Position numbers and translations under genes: made by a program
Shown here: in pieces, positions 36,511 to 45,451 of the stretch
Layout: each line of letters opens with the position of its first letter
How positions within the stretch are numbered: the first letter of the stretch is position 1
DNA from: Paenibacillus sonchi
GTDB taxonomy: Bacteria > Bacillota > Bacilli > Paenibacillales > Paenibacillaceae
Direction: 5' to 3'
Assembly (NCBI RefSeq): GCF_016772475.1
Contig: NZ_CP068595.1
Span: forward strand, 806,001 to 870,000
DNA: 64,000 bases
The notes under the pieces: generated by a model
The model's input: the letters and a program-made list of their open reading frames with translations, nothing else
The model's database searches: none
What the model was told of the DNA's origin: nothing

Positions 36511-37392
36511 ATGACACGCTCAAAGGTTATTAGCGGCTTGAAGCCCATACTGTTCACGCTGCCGGCGATGGTACCGTTCGTCCTGTTCTGGCTGGCGCCG
36601 CTGTTGTATGTGCTGTATCTCAGCTTCACGGAATGGGATTTTATGAGCCCGGAAAAAACTTTTGTCGGATTACAAAATTATGCTGATCTCTTCAGCAATC
36701 CGGCCTTTTACAAGGCGCTGAGAGTAACTGTGCTCTTCTGTGCAGGCAGTGTGCTGCCGATCATTCTGCTCGGCCTCGGGCTTGCCCTGCTGATGAACCG
36801 CAAGCTGAAAGGCTCCGCACTCTATCAGGTGCTGCTGTTCTCGCCATGGGTTACGCCAACCGTTGCAGTATCCATTGTCTGGTCGTGGATCTATGAACCT
36901 GAGGTCGGCCTTGCCAATACAGTGCTGGATGTCCTCGGACTCGAAAAAATCGGCTGGCTGCAGGACCCCGAATGGGCGCTTGTGGGAGTCCTTCTGGTGA
37001 CCATCTGGAAATCCGTGGGCTGGGCGATGATCTTTTATCTGGTGGCGCTGCGGAATGTGCCTTCAGATCTGCTTGAAGCGGGGGACCTCGATGGCGCAAG
37101 CGCTGGACAGAAGTTCTTCCGCATCACCCTGCCGCTGATCTCGCCAACCACCCTGTTTCTGTTCGTGGTCCAGCTTATCCAGGCGCTTCAGGCCTACGAT
37201 CAGATCAATGTGCTGACCCAAGGCGGCCCCTCCGGCTCTACCCGCACACTGCTGTATCTGTATTATCAGTCCGCCTTCGAATCCTTTCAGATCGGAGAGG
37301 CTTCCAGTGTGGCTGTCGTTCTTGTCACCATCTGCATGCTGCTGTCCGTATTCTCCTTCGGCGTCAGCAGGCGGACCACGCATTATCAATAA
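36511..37392 (+). CDS. Sugar/glycerophosphate ABC permease, UgpA/MalF type
   Basis: A membrane permease of about 293 residues with six helices. It has MVPFVLFWLAPLLYVLYLS at the start and the EAA cytoplasmic loop (EAGDLDGASAGQKFFRITLPL) near residue 195, which contacts the ATPase. The start is uncertain: ATG 36511 gives a usual N-terminus (TRSKVISGLKP), while in-frame starts at 36487 and 36424 are possible; none has a strong ribosome binding site. It forms a pair with the next gene. No ATPase gene follows, so it probably uses a shared MsmX-like ATPase. Confidence 0.88.
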   Translation: MTRSKVISGLKPILFTLPAMVPFVLFWLAPLLYVLYLSFTEWDFMSPEKTFVGLQNYADLFSNPAFYKALRVTVLFCAGSVLPIILLGLGLALLMNRKLKGSALYQVLLFSPWVTPTVAVSIVWSWIYEPEVGLANTVLDVLGLEKIGWLQDPEWALVGVLLVTIWKSVGWAMIFYLVALRNVPSDLLEAGDLDGASAGQKFFRITLPLISPTTLFLFVVQLIQALQAYDQINVLTQGGPSGSTRTLLYLYYQSAFESFQIGEASSVAVVLVTICMLLSVFSFGVSRRTTHYQ

Positions 37393-37425
37393 TCTTTTCA
37401 TTTTCCAAAAAGGAGGTCTCACCGC

Positions 37426-38268
37426 TTGCGTATACTCACTCGGCTGGGCGGCCCGGTCCGCCATCTGTTTTTTGCCGCGCTTGCCCTGCTGATGGCTTTT
37501 CCCTTCTATTGGATGGTCACCAGCGCACTGAAAACCAATGATGAAATCTGGCGCTCCCCGCCTACGCTCTGGCCTGAAGTGCCGCTCTGGGGCAATTTTG
37601 CCGCTGCCTGGAATGAGGCTCCGTTCGCTAGATACATGGGGAACAGCATATTCGTCGCTGCTTCCATTGTCATTCTGCAGATCATCAACTCCGGCATGAT
37701 GGCTTATGCGCTGACACATATGAAATTCCGCCTGAAGGGACTTTTTGCCGGAGTCATTCTGTTTGGGTATATGGTCCCGGCTACCGCAGTTTACCTGCCC
37801 GGCTATCTTGTGCTGTCTGAGCTGCATCTGCTGAATTCCTATGCCGGCCTGATTCTCTCTAACTGTGTAAGCATCTTTGCGATCTTTTTGATCCGTCAGG
37901 CGTTCCTGCAGGTCTCGCATGAGCTGGTGGAGGCCGGTGAAGTGGACGGCGCCTCGCATATGCGGATTCTGTGGACGGTGCTGGTGCCGGTTACGAGGTC
38001 TTCCTTTGCCGTGCTGGCGCTGATTACCTTCATTGATCAGTACAACAATTATTTCTGGCCGATGCTGATTACCAAAAACCCTGACCTGCAGTTAGTCTCG
38101 GCCGGCCTGCGCAGCTTTTTCGTGGAAGGGGGTGCATACGGATTACAATGGCCGCTGATCATGGCCGCCAGCGCCTTCACTATCGCCCCGCTGCTGCTTG
38201 TCTTCCTGCTGGCGCAGAAAACGATTATGCAAAGTGTCAATATGACGGCAGGTTCAAGTAAAGGCTGA
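37426..38268 (+). CDS. Sugar/glycerophosphate ABC permease, UgpE/MalG type
   Basis: A 280-residue inner-membrane permease with six helices. It begins with LLMAFPFYWMVTSALKTNDEIW, has the EAA loop VEAGEVDGASHMRILWTVL near residue 170 and IDQYNNYFWPMLIT after it, typical of MalG/UgpE. The start is TTG 37426, about eight bases after AAGGAGGT. It pairs with the preceding permease to form the channel for the solute delivered by the lipoprotein encoded next. Confidence 0.9.
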   Translation: MRILTRLGGPVRHLFFAALALLMAFPFYWMVTSALKTNDEIWRSPPTLWPEVPLWGNFAAAWNEAPFARYMGNSIFVAASIVILQIINSGMMAYALTHMKFRLKGLFAGVILFGYMVPATAVYLPGYLVLSELHLLNSYAGLILSNCVSIFAIFLIRQAFLQVSHELVEAGEVDGASHMRILWTVLVPVTRSSFAVLALITFIDQYNNYFWPMLITKNPDLQLVSAGLRSFFVEGGAYGLQWPLIMAASAFTIAPLLLVFLLAQKTIMQSVNMTAGSSKG

Positions 38269-38302
38269 AATCTTACATTAATGAACAAAGAGGAGAATGA
38301 TG

Positions 38303-39649
38303 ATGAACGTATTAAAAAGGTTGTCACTGGTATCCATGATTGCCGGACTCACAGTACTCACGGCTTGTGGCGGAAATTCCGCTTCGGGCAATGATACAGC
38401 AGGGGTTGGTGCCTCCGCAGCTCCCGCTGCGGACGCCGCACCGGCACAAGGCAAACCGGTAACGATTGAATTCTGGTATGGACTCGGCGGCAAGCTCGGC
38501 GAAAATATGGAAACGCTCATTCAGAAATTCAATGCCTCGCAGCAGGAGGTCATCGTCAAAGGTATTGTGCAGGCGGATTACAGCGAAACAGAACAGAAGC
38601 TTCAGGCGGCCATTGCTACCGGACAGGTTCCTGCAGCCGTACTCTCCTCCAATATGGACTGGGCGCGCAAGGGATATTTTGCTTCAATGGATGAGCTGAT
38701 TGCAGAGCAGCCGGATTTTAATAAAGAGGATTTTGTCCAGACCTTCCTGAAGCAGGGCCAGGTTGACGGCAAGCAGTATTTCCTTCCGATGTACGGAACG
38801 ACACAGGTTATGTATTACCGTAAGGATGCTTTTGAGAAAAGCGGGATTGACGCCAGCCAGCTGAAGACTTGGGAAGACCTCGCCGCAGCCGCGAAGAAAA
38901 TGACTGTTCAAGACGGCGGCAAAACAACCTTCTTCGGCTGGGAGCCGATGTGGGGCTCCGGCAACATGATTGATGCTGTGATGAGCAAGGGCGGCAGTAT
39001 TCTTAGCGAGGATGGAACGAAAGTAACCATTGACTCTCCTGAGTGGGTAGAGACCTGGGACCTGTTCCGCAAATGGATTCACGAGGACAAGATCATGCGC
39101 ATTCACTCCGGCGGACAAGGCTGGGAGTATTGGTACAAAACCATTGATGATGTGATGAAGGGCCAGGCGGCAGGCTACACCGGCTCCAGCGGGGACCAGG
39201 GCGATCTGGATTTCAGTATCGTCTCGGCCATGGAGCAGCCGGGCTGGGCAGGAGTAGGTGAAGGAAAACCGGTAGCAGAGGCGCTTATGGCCGGCATTCC
39301 GGCCAAGGCCGGAGATACCGAGAAGCAGGCAGCTATGAAGTGGCTGACCTACTTCACGAATTCCGAGAACACCGCCTTCTGGTCGATCAACACCGGATAC
39401 ATTTCCGTCCGCCAGTCTGCCCTTAAAGATCCGGCATTCGTCTCGTTCAGCGAGACCAATCCGCAGATCAAAGTTCCATTGATGCAGGCATCCCACGCCT
39501 CCGCCCCGTTCCAGGACCCTACCGGGGGCAAAATCAGCGATGCGCTAAAAATCGCTGCCGACAAGGTGCAGATTGAGAATACCCCGGCGGCAGAAGCGCT
39601 TAAGGAAGCACAGCAAACCGCCCAATCGGCACTGGATAAGATGAAATAA
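38303..39649 (+). CDS. UgpB-like extracellular solute-binding lipoprotein
   Basis: A 448-residue family-1 binding protein with lipobox LTAC. The mature N-terminus (TIEFWYGLGGKLGENMETLI) and QAAIATGQVPAAVL resemble E. coli UgpB, which binds glycerol 3-phosphate and glycerophosphodiesters; YGTTQVMYYRKDAFEKSGID lies in the hinge region. The third ATG of a run of three is best spaced from GAGGAG. Together with a downstream HAD phosphatase and a metallophosphoesterase this suggests, but does not prove, import of a phosphate ester. A plain oligosaccharide is the alternative. Confidence 0.85.
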   Translation: MNVLKRLSLVSMIAGLTVLTACGGNSASGNDTAGVGASAAPAADAAPAQGKPVTIEFWYGLGGKLGENMETLIQKFNASQQEVIVKGIVQADYSETEQKLQAAIATGQVPAAVLSSNMDWARKGYFASMDELIAEQPDFNKEDFVQTFLKQGQVDGKQYFLPMYGTTQVMYYRKDAFEKSGIDASQLKTWEDLAAAAKKMTVQDGGKTTFFGWEPMWGSGNMIDAVMSKGGSILSEDGTKVTIDSPEWVETWDLFRKWIHEDKIMRIHSGGQGWEYWYKTIDDVMKGQAAGYTGSSGDQGDLDFSIVSAMEQPGWAGVGEGKPVAEALMAGIPAKAGDTEKQAAMKWLTYFTNSENTAFWSINTGYISVRQSALKDPAFVSFSETNPQIKVPLMQASHASAPFQDPTGGKISDALKIAADKVQIENTPAAEALKEAQQTAQSALDKMK

Positions 39650-39695
39650 GCAGGAATATAATGACGTAAAATGATTAAATTCAAGGGGTGGCAGC

Positions 39696-40621
39696 ATGCC
39701 TGAACTCATCACACCGCAAGGGAAGCATTCCATTTCCGCAATCCTGTTCGACAAGGACGGCACGCTGCTCCAGTTCATCTCCCTCTGGGGAAGCTGGGCC
39801 GAGTGTTTCCTGGAACAGTTCACCCGGCAGCTGGCAAAGCGCGGTCTTGAATTCCCGGTTCAGCATCGGGCCGCCCTGCTGGGGACTGTCCACGATGCCG
39901 GGGGAGAATTACCGGCTATGACCGCAATGGTCCCTTGGCCATGGGCACAATGAGCGATCTGTACGCCATCCTGTCCTGGCAGGGCTACCTGCTCGGCTTG
40001 TCCTGGGCCGAGTCCATGGAACTGGTGACGCTCTGCCGTCAGGAAGCGGATGCGCTGCTGGAGCGGAGCAGGCCGGTGCTCCCCCTCCCCGGCCTGCTCC
40101 ATTTCCTGGACCAATGCGCAGCCTGTGGTGCAGCCCTCGCCGTAGTAACCGCCGATGAAACGGCCGCAGCGGAAAACCACCTCCGCTGGCTTGGCATCCG
40201 CGGGTATTTCTCCGCCGTGATTGGCACGGATCAGGTCGAACGGGGAAAGCCATTCCCCGATATGGCGCTGCTGGCCTGTGAACGGCTGGGGGTACTTCCT
40301 GCCGAGGCCGCCGTGATTGGCGATACGAACGGCGACATGCGGATGGCCAAGGCCGCCGGTGCGGCTGTGGCCGTTGGAATTGCCGGCGCGGCGGACTCCG
40401 TGGCGGGGAATACCAGCGCGGTGGACGCAGCAGCGCACGGCGGGATCACTAGCGCGGTGGACGCAGCGGCGTATGGCGGGATCACCAGCGCGGTGGACAC
40501 AGCAGCGTACGCCGGGATTACTAGCACGGTGGACGCAGCGGCGGCGCGCTGTCTTTTGCCTGATGCTGATTCTATTGTGCAGTCCTATGCAGAACTAAGT
40601 ATCGAAAGGAAAGCAAGATGA
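39696..40621 (+). CDS. HAD-family phosphatase, frameshifted, with an internal 12-residue repeat
   Basis: The N-terminus shows the HAD nucleophile motif ILFDKDGTLLQF. Later motifs are VVTADET (motif II), a Lys in VERGKPFPD (III) and VIGDTNGDMRMAKAAG (IV), like phosphoglycolate phosphatases. The frame breaks at the five-G run 39900-39904; one extra G joins DAGGRITGYDR to GPLAMGTMSDLY and gives 308 residues. Between motif IV and the final helix (LLPDADSIVQSYAEL) lies a tandem 12-residue repeat, four copies of GITSAVDAAAYG-type sequence. Its stop overlaps the SMR start. It probably dephosphorylates the imported compound or clears a metabolic by-product. Confidence 0.8.
40406..40549 (+). repeat. 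36-bp coding tandem repeat inside the HAD gene
   Basis: Four in-frame copies of a 36-bp unit (GGGATCACTAGCGCGGTGGA plus 16 bases), encoding G-I/N-T-S-A-V-D-A-A-A-Y-G variants. Copies differ by only a few bases, indicating recent expansion. Confidence 0.85.
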
Positions 40622-40959
40622 GGGCCGAAGGGGCATGGGCCTGGGTTTTTCTGGTACTGGCGATTCTGTTCGAGCTGTCCGGAACCATCTCTATGAAAAT
40701 ATCCCATGGCTTCACCCGGCTCTGGCCCTCCGTGCTGATGTTCCTGTTCTACGGGATCAGCTTCACCTCGCTGAATGTGGCGCTCACCTCGATCAAGGTC
40801 GGAGTAGCTTATGCGGTATGGTCAGGCGCGGGAATCATCCTGATTTCTCTGGTGGGGGCGTTGTATTTCGGCGAACGGATGACCCTGTCCTCCCTCTTAT
40901 GGGTGACTGTGATTGTGGCCGGAATTGTGGGTTTGAACATTAGCGCCAAGGGACATTAA
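40618..40959 (+). CDS. SMR-family small multidrug transporter
   Basis: A 113-residue protein with four hydrophobic helices and the SMR signatures: a membrane Glu in WVFLVLAILFELSGTISMK and the loop/helix AYAVWSGAGIILISLVGALYFGE. EmrE-like dimers export cations by proton exchange, and some SMR proteins export guanidinium or polyamines. Overlap with the HAD gene indicates translational coupling. It is single; SMR proteins of the heteromeric type occur as gene pairs, so a homodimer is expected. Confidence 0.88.
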   Translation: MRAEGAWAWVFLVLAILFELSGTISMKISHGFTRLWPSVLMFLFYGISFTSLNVALTSIKVGVAYAVWSGAGIILISLVGALYFGERMTLSSLLWVTVIVAGIVGLNISAKGH

Positions 40960-41106
40960 CAGAGTTAATAGTATTAACGATGTTCCTGCCAGCACCTGCA
41001 AACCGATCTGATTCCTGAACCGGACTATCCACGACGAAACGGGCTGTAAATGTACAGAGTTGCTTTTATTCAGTTGATCATGCAATCCAAGGAGGCTCTT
41101 TCGAGA

Positions 41107-42096
41107 ATGAGTACAAACGAATCTGGCGGACAACAGCCGCTGCTCACCTTCCAAATCATCACGGATACCCATGTCACCGCTGATCCATCGCATGAGTATA
41201 ATCTGAATTTCGGGCGGGCGCTGGAGGATCTGGCCCTCCATGCCCAGGGCAGCAGCGGGATTATGCATATTGGGGATATTACGGATCATGGCTTTACGGA
41301 AGAATACGAGGAAGTCCACCGCATTCTGCAGCTGCATCAGGCAGCACTCCCGGAGATCCGTTACACCTTGGGGAACCATGACGTGGGTCTCGGCCACTGG
41401 GAATCCCGCCTGGCGATGTACACCTCCCGCACGGGAATGACCGGCCCCTATCATGACCACTGGATCGGCGGGTATCATTTTATTTTCCTTGGAACAGAGG
41501 AAGGATTGCCTACCTTCTGCAATCTGTCAGAAGAGCAGCTCCGATGGCTGGACCGGAAGCTTGGGGAGCGGGCGGCGGAAACCCGGGAGCTTGGCCGGCA
41601 GCTAACAGACCCTTTTGAGCTTGCCGGGCAAACGGTCGTTGAGCACGAACCTGGAAGGCTGCCTGTGAGCGTTCAGGCATTTGGCGACACTGCAGCGCAA
41701 GCACAGCCTATATTTTTGTTCCTGCACCAGCCGCTGAAGGATACAGTAGCAGGTTCGCTCGAGTCACAGGAGTGGTACGGGGTGACACAGGATAAGGAAC
41801 TGCGGGCCATCCTGGCCAAGTATCCGCAGACTCTTCTCTTCACCGGCCATACCCACTGGGAGCTTGAGGTCAGCAACACGATGTACCCCGGCAACGGCGA
41901 AACGGCAACTATGTTCAATGCCGCTTCTGTTGCTTACCTTTGGACTAACGCGGATGAGCACAAAAGCGGCAGCCAAGGGTATTACGTGGAAGTCTACAGC
42001 GATAAGGTGCTTGTCCGGGGACGGGATTTCACTACGGGGAGCTGGATTGAATCAGCGCAGTATGAGGTGGTTACGCCTGTAAATGTACGCGGATAA
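41107..42096 (+). CDS. Calcineurin-like metallophosphoesterase
   Basis: A 329-residue cytoplasmic phosphoesterase with the two-metal motifs in order: ITDTHVTAD, HIGDITDHG, LGNHDVGLGHWE, FLHQPLKD and FTGHTHWE. The family includes phosphodiesterases such as GlpQ-unrelated CpdA and Rv0805 types. The start is ATG 41107, eleven bases after AAGGAGG. It lies 147 bases after the SMR gene and ends the plus-strand run that begins with the Ugp-like importer. A role in cleaving phosphodiesters brought in by that importer is a hypothesis. Confidence 0.87.
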   Translation: MSTNESGGQQPLLTFQIITDTHVTADPSHEYNLNFGRALEDLALHAQGSSGIMHIGDITDHGFTEEYEEVHRILQLHQAALPEIRYTLGNHDVGLGHWESRLAMYTSRTGMTGPYHDHWIGGYHFIFLGTEEGLPTFCNLSEEQLRWLDRKLGERAAETRELGRQLTDPFELAGQTVVEHEPGRLPVSVQAFGDTAAQAQPIFLFLHQPLKDTVAGSLESQEWYGVTQDKELRAILAKYPQTLLFTGHTHWELEVSNTMYPGNGETATMFNAASVAYLWTNADEHKSGSQGYYVEVYSDKVLVRGRDFTTGSWIESAQYEVVTPVNVRG

Positions 42097-42464
42097 TGCC
42101 ATGGCAGATGGATGTTTGCCAAACAAGACATATACTTTTCAGGTGTCACATTGACGATACAGCTGTAGCAAAAAACAGCCCTCTCCGCAGTGGAGAAGGC
42201 TGTTTGCGTGCCAGCACCTTCCCTGCAATCAGCTTGATCCTCACCATAGGTTGTCCGAATAAAATCTCCCATCTAGCTGTTCTTTTAAATTACAATACTC
42301 AACAAATAGACACTTTATTCCAGAAAAAAGGGTTGAACCAGTGGGGCAAGAGAATATAATTTATTATATAAATGGAAAAAAGAGGTGATGTTCCGAACTG
42401 AGTATTCTATATTTCTTGTATACTGGTTTTCTAACAATTCCACATTTAAAAAGGAGAAATAGCG
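42097..42464. other. Gap before the subtilase gene
   Basis: Contains the terminator hairpin at 42172-42206 and, beyond it, an increasingly AT-rich region with TATAAT-like sequence near 42354. A 24-codon reading frame (ATG 42388 to TAG 42462) ends two bases before the subtilase ATG; its ribosome binding site is too close, so it is not called a gene. Confidence 0.4.
42172..42206 (+). terminator. Terminator after the metallophosphoesterase gene
   Basis: AACAGCCCTCTCC...GGAGAAGGCTGTT forms a stem with a small loop and a T-containing tail. It is nearly identical to the hairpin at 44388-44424 on the other side of the subtilase gene; the first stem pairs differ in a matched way. Confidence 0.75.
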
Positions 42465-44330
42465 ATGAGTATGAAAAGGACAGCAGGAGGAGTATTTCTA
42501 TCTGCAATGCTGTTATCTAATGTTTCTCTGGCTTATGGGCAGTCTTCCCAACCTTTTAAGATTGACCCTTCGTTTATAAATACAAAAACAATAGAAACCT
42601 CCCAGAACATTCAAAGTAACATCCAATCATTACCTGTTCCTATGTTGAAGAAATCAAACACGCTTCCCTACGAGAACCCTAACGATGTTGTTGAAAGAAC
42701 CAACAAAATATTTTTCAATTCTGATGAAGAATTCACAAAAGCCGAGAATGAGAATAAATCGACAATCCCTGTTGAAGTTGTTGCAGAGGATAATCAGCCG
42801 ACAATTCAATTAAACGAAAAAAAATTCGAAAATCAGCTCAGCGTCCTATTTAAGAGTGAATTAAAGTTCAAAAAAGTAAGTAACCGAACATATCATATGG
42901 ATGTTACTAAAGAACAACTGGATATTCTGAAAGAAATGAAGGAATTAAAGTTTGCCATTATACAACCGAAAAAAGAAAAAGGCTCATACATTGCAGAAAC
43001 CGCTGGAGAGCAGCCTATCACTCCTTTTTTAAATGCAGCCAGTGAGATGACGGGAGTTACCAAAGCTCGCAGTGATTTTAAAGTGACCGGAGCTTTAGAC
43101 GGCATGGAGACCACTTACACTAAAAGCGATGTTGTAATTGCTGTTGTTGATACTGGTATAGATGCTAATCATGTTGATTTAGATGGGGGTAAAGTAATAG
43201 GATGGTATGACTCCGTAAATGACAAAACCAAACCTTATGATGATCACGGGCATGGTACACATGTAGCAAGTATTGTGGCAGGTACAGGGGAAGGTGATCC
43301 TAATGTTCAGACTGGCGTGGCCCCAGGCGCTGCATTAGTAGGTGTTAAGGTTCTTGATAGTAGCGGCCACGGATCTAACGCTGATATTATCGAAGGACTG
43401 CAATGGCTCTACAACAATCTTCATTCATACAATGTTAAAGCTGTTAACTTTAGTATAGGGACTCTGAATTCATATGAAGACGCATCTAATGTAATTACGT
43501 GGATCAAAAAAATTGAGAACGCTGGAGTTCCTGTATTCGTTGCGGCTGGAAATTCAGGCCATGGCTATAATGGTACTGAATTTCTAGGCAAGTACTATGA
43601 TACACTTAGCACTTATGCCAAATATACATCTACATCCGTAGCCAGTATAAAGGACCCCTATGAAGGAGGCTGGGGATTGAGTGTCTTTTCATCCAGAGGT
43701 ACAGGCAGTACAGGTCCTTTTATTTCTGCACCAGGTGAGAGCATTAGAGCGGCTAAAGCTAACTCTAGAAACGAATACGTCACCATGAGCGGAACTTCAA
43801 TGGCCACCCCTTTTGTAGCTGGAACCTACGCGCTGATGTATGATGCAGCTTACTCAAGAGGTACATCAAGCTCTATTAGTTTTTCTATATTTGACATGGG
43901 TACTCAAGGGTATGACAAGTTGTACGGCAATGGTATATTATTTGCTTATGAGTCCATTAAAAATGCCGCCCAAGAACAAGGTGATTTTGATAATCATCGC
44001 GCTTTGATTTCTGTACCCGGGGGACATGTGGCTAAAGATTATGTTGATGTATATGCGGTAAAACAGAATGCAACGAGTGCAGATCTTAACGCTACATTAT
44101 TGATCATAAATGAAAATAAGGAAAATTTGGATTTAGCAATATGGGAACCAGGAGCTGATCCATACCAAGGTGCGCCCGCTACCTATTACATCGGAGAGAA
44201 TACAGAACTCCCTCAGGAAAATATCAATATTAAAACACCTAAGCAGGGTACTTATTATTTTGGAGTATTCGGAAAAGATCATAGTGCCGACTACACCTTG
44301 GAAATCACCGGTAATAACATTACTCCTTGA
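42465..44330 (+). CDS. Secreted S8 (subtilisin-like) peptidase
   Basis: The 621-residue precursor has a signal peptide (TAGGVFLSAMLLSNVSLAYG), a long propeptide to about residue 200, a catalytic S8 domain and a C-terminal beta domain resembling pre-peptidase C-terminal (PPC) domains. The triad is Asp229 (VVDTGID), His263 (GHGTHVASI) and Ser445 (SGTSMATPFVAG); the oxyanion Asn lies in AAGNSGHG. AAAGGAG precedes the ATG. The gene is clearly more AT-rich than its neighbours and lies between two near-identical terminator hairpins, which suggests later insertion. The protein likely degrades external protein for nutrition. Confidence 0.92.
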   Translation: MSMKRTAGGVFLSAMLLSNVSLAYGQSSQPFKIDPSFINTKTIETSQNIQSNIQSLPVPMLKKSNTLPYENPNDVVERTNKIFFNSDEEFTKAENENKSTIPVEVVAEDNQPTIQLNEKKFENQLSVLFKSELKFKKVSNRTYHMDVTKEQLDILKEMKELKFAIIQPKKEKGSYIAETAGEQPITPFLNAASEMTGVTKARSDFKVTGALDGMETTYTKSDVVIAVVDTGIDANHVDLDGGKVIGWYDSVNDKTKPYDDHGHGTHVASIVAGTGEGDPNVQTGVAPGAALVGVKVLDSSGHGSNADIIEGLQWLYNNLHSYNVKAVNFSIGTLNSYEDASNVITWIKKIENAGVPVFVAAGNSGHGYNGTEFLGKYYDTLSTYAKYTSTSVASIKDPYEGGWGLSVFSSRGTGSTGPFISAPGESIRAAKANSRNEYVTMSGTSMATPFVAGTYALMYDAAYSRGTSSSISFSIFDMGTQGYDKLYGNGILFAYESIKNAAQEQGDFDNHRALISVPGGHVAKDYVDVYAVKQNATSADLNATLLIINENKENLDLAIWEPGADPYQGAPATYYIGENTELPQENINIKTPKQGTYYFGVFGKDHSADYTLEITGNNITP

Positions 44331-44387
44331 TTCTAATTAACGTTAAAAAAGTATACTCTTTCTTTCAGTAAATTTATAGAACAACAA

Positions 44388-44424
44388 AAAGCAGCCCTCT
44401 CCGCAGTAGAGAAGGCTGCTTTTT
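44388..44424. terminator. Terminator between the subtilase and metQ
   Basis: AAAGCAGCCCTCTCC...GAGAAGGCTGCTTT forms a strong stem, with TTTTTG on the plus side and A-rich sequence on the other, so it can end transcripts from both convergent genes. Confidence 0.8.
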
Positions 44425-44534
44425 GTATGCCAGCATCCGTAAATAGATCACTGGACCAGAACAACGCATTTCTGCCGCTGTTTCCGGCCCGGGCCGGATT
44501 AGCCCGCAGCAGAGCTTACAGCGGCTACTTTGCC

Positions 44535-45380
44535 TCAAAACGCAGGCAAAGCAATGTCCGCATAGTTGTCCTCAAGGAACTTCTTTACTTCCGGGCCGCT
44601 GATGCGCTTCGCCAGCTTTTGGATGGCGTCGGAATCCTTGTTGTCCTCGCGGGCCACCAGGGTGATGGTGAATTCGGAGTCGCTTCCTTCGGTGATCAGC
44701 GCGTCCTTCTTCGGTGTCAGTCCGAGCGGGCTGGCATAGGCCGGAGTCATTGCCACCAGGTCGGCGTCATCCAGCATGCGGGCCAGCATCAGCAGGTCAA
44801 CTTCCTGGAACTTGAACTTTTTGGCGTTCTCGGTAATGTCGGCCTGGGTCGCCTGAATGCCCACGCCTTCCTTCAGCTTGATCAGTCCGGCCTTTGCGAA
44901 CATTTGCAGCGAGCGTCCGGTATTGGAGGGGTCATTCGCCATGACCAGGGTTGCCCCCTCCGGCAGATCGGCAATTGACTTATACCGTTTGGAATAACCG
45001 CCGTAGATCGCATCATATACCGGCTGCACCTCCACCAGCTTGGAGCCCTTGCTGGCATTGAACTGCTTCATGTAGGGAACGTGCTGGAAAAAGTTCGCGT
45101 CCACTTCCTTATTAGCCAGCGCCTCGTTAGGCTGGACATTGTCAGACAGAATGACGACTTCCATGTCTACGCCGTCTTCCTTGAGCAGCGGCTTCACGAT
45201 ATCAAGGATATCGGTCATTGGCGGAATGAGCGAGGCCACTTTAATTTTGACTGGTTCGGTGGCAGTTGCTGCCGGCGCAGTGGCTTCAGGTGTGCTTTCA
45301 ATTTTCTTGTTGTTTCCGCAGCCTGCGGCAATCATGACCAATACGAGCAGCATAAGTGTGTATTTCAACGTTTTTTTCAT
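44535..45380 (-). CDS. metQ: MetQ/NlpA-family methionine-binding lipoprotein
   Basis: A 281-residue lipoprotein (lipobox IAAGC, Cys20) of the NlpA family. Signatures are VDMEVVILSDNVQPNEALANK, DANFFQHVPYMKQFN and VMANDPSNTGRSLQMFAKAG. It should bind methionine or a related sulfur compound and pass it to the permease encoded just upstream. GGGGG lies twelve bases before the ATG. The gene is the last of three in the minus-strand importer operon, whose order is ATPase, permease, binding protein as in other Firmicutes. Confidence 0.9.
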   Translation of the reverse strand: MKKTLKYTLMLLVLVMIAAGCGNNKKIESTPEATAPAATATEPVKIKVASLIPPMTDILDIVKPLLKEDGVDMEVVILSDNVQPNEALANKEVDANFFQHVPYMKQFNASKGSKLVEVQPVYDAIYGGYSKRYKSIADLPEGATLVMANDPSNTGRSLQMFAKAGLIKLKEGVGIQATQADITENAKKFKFQEVDLLMLARMLDDADLVAMTPAYASPLGLTPKKDALITEGSDSEFTITLVAREDNKDSDAIQKLAKRISGPEVKKFLEDNYADIALPAF

Positions 45381-45451
45381 TAGTGCAGTGAACCCCCATT
45401 TTTATATATTGTTGTTGTTCTGTTGTTAATAAGCCTAAGGCTCCCGGCCGC

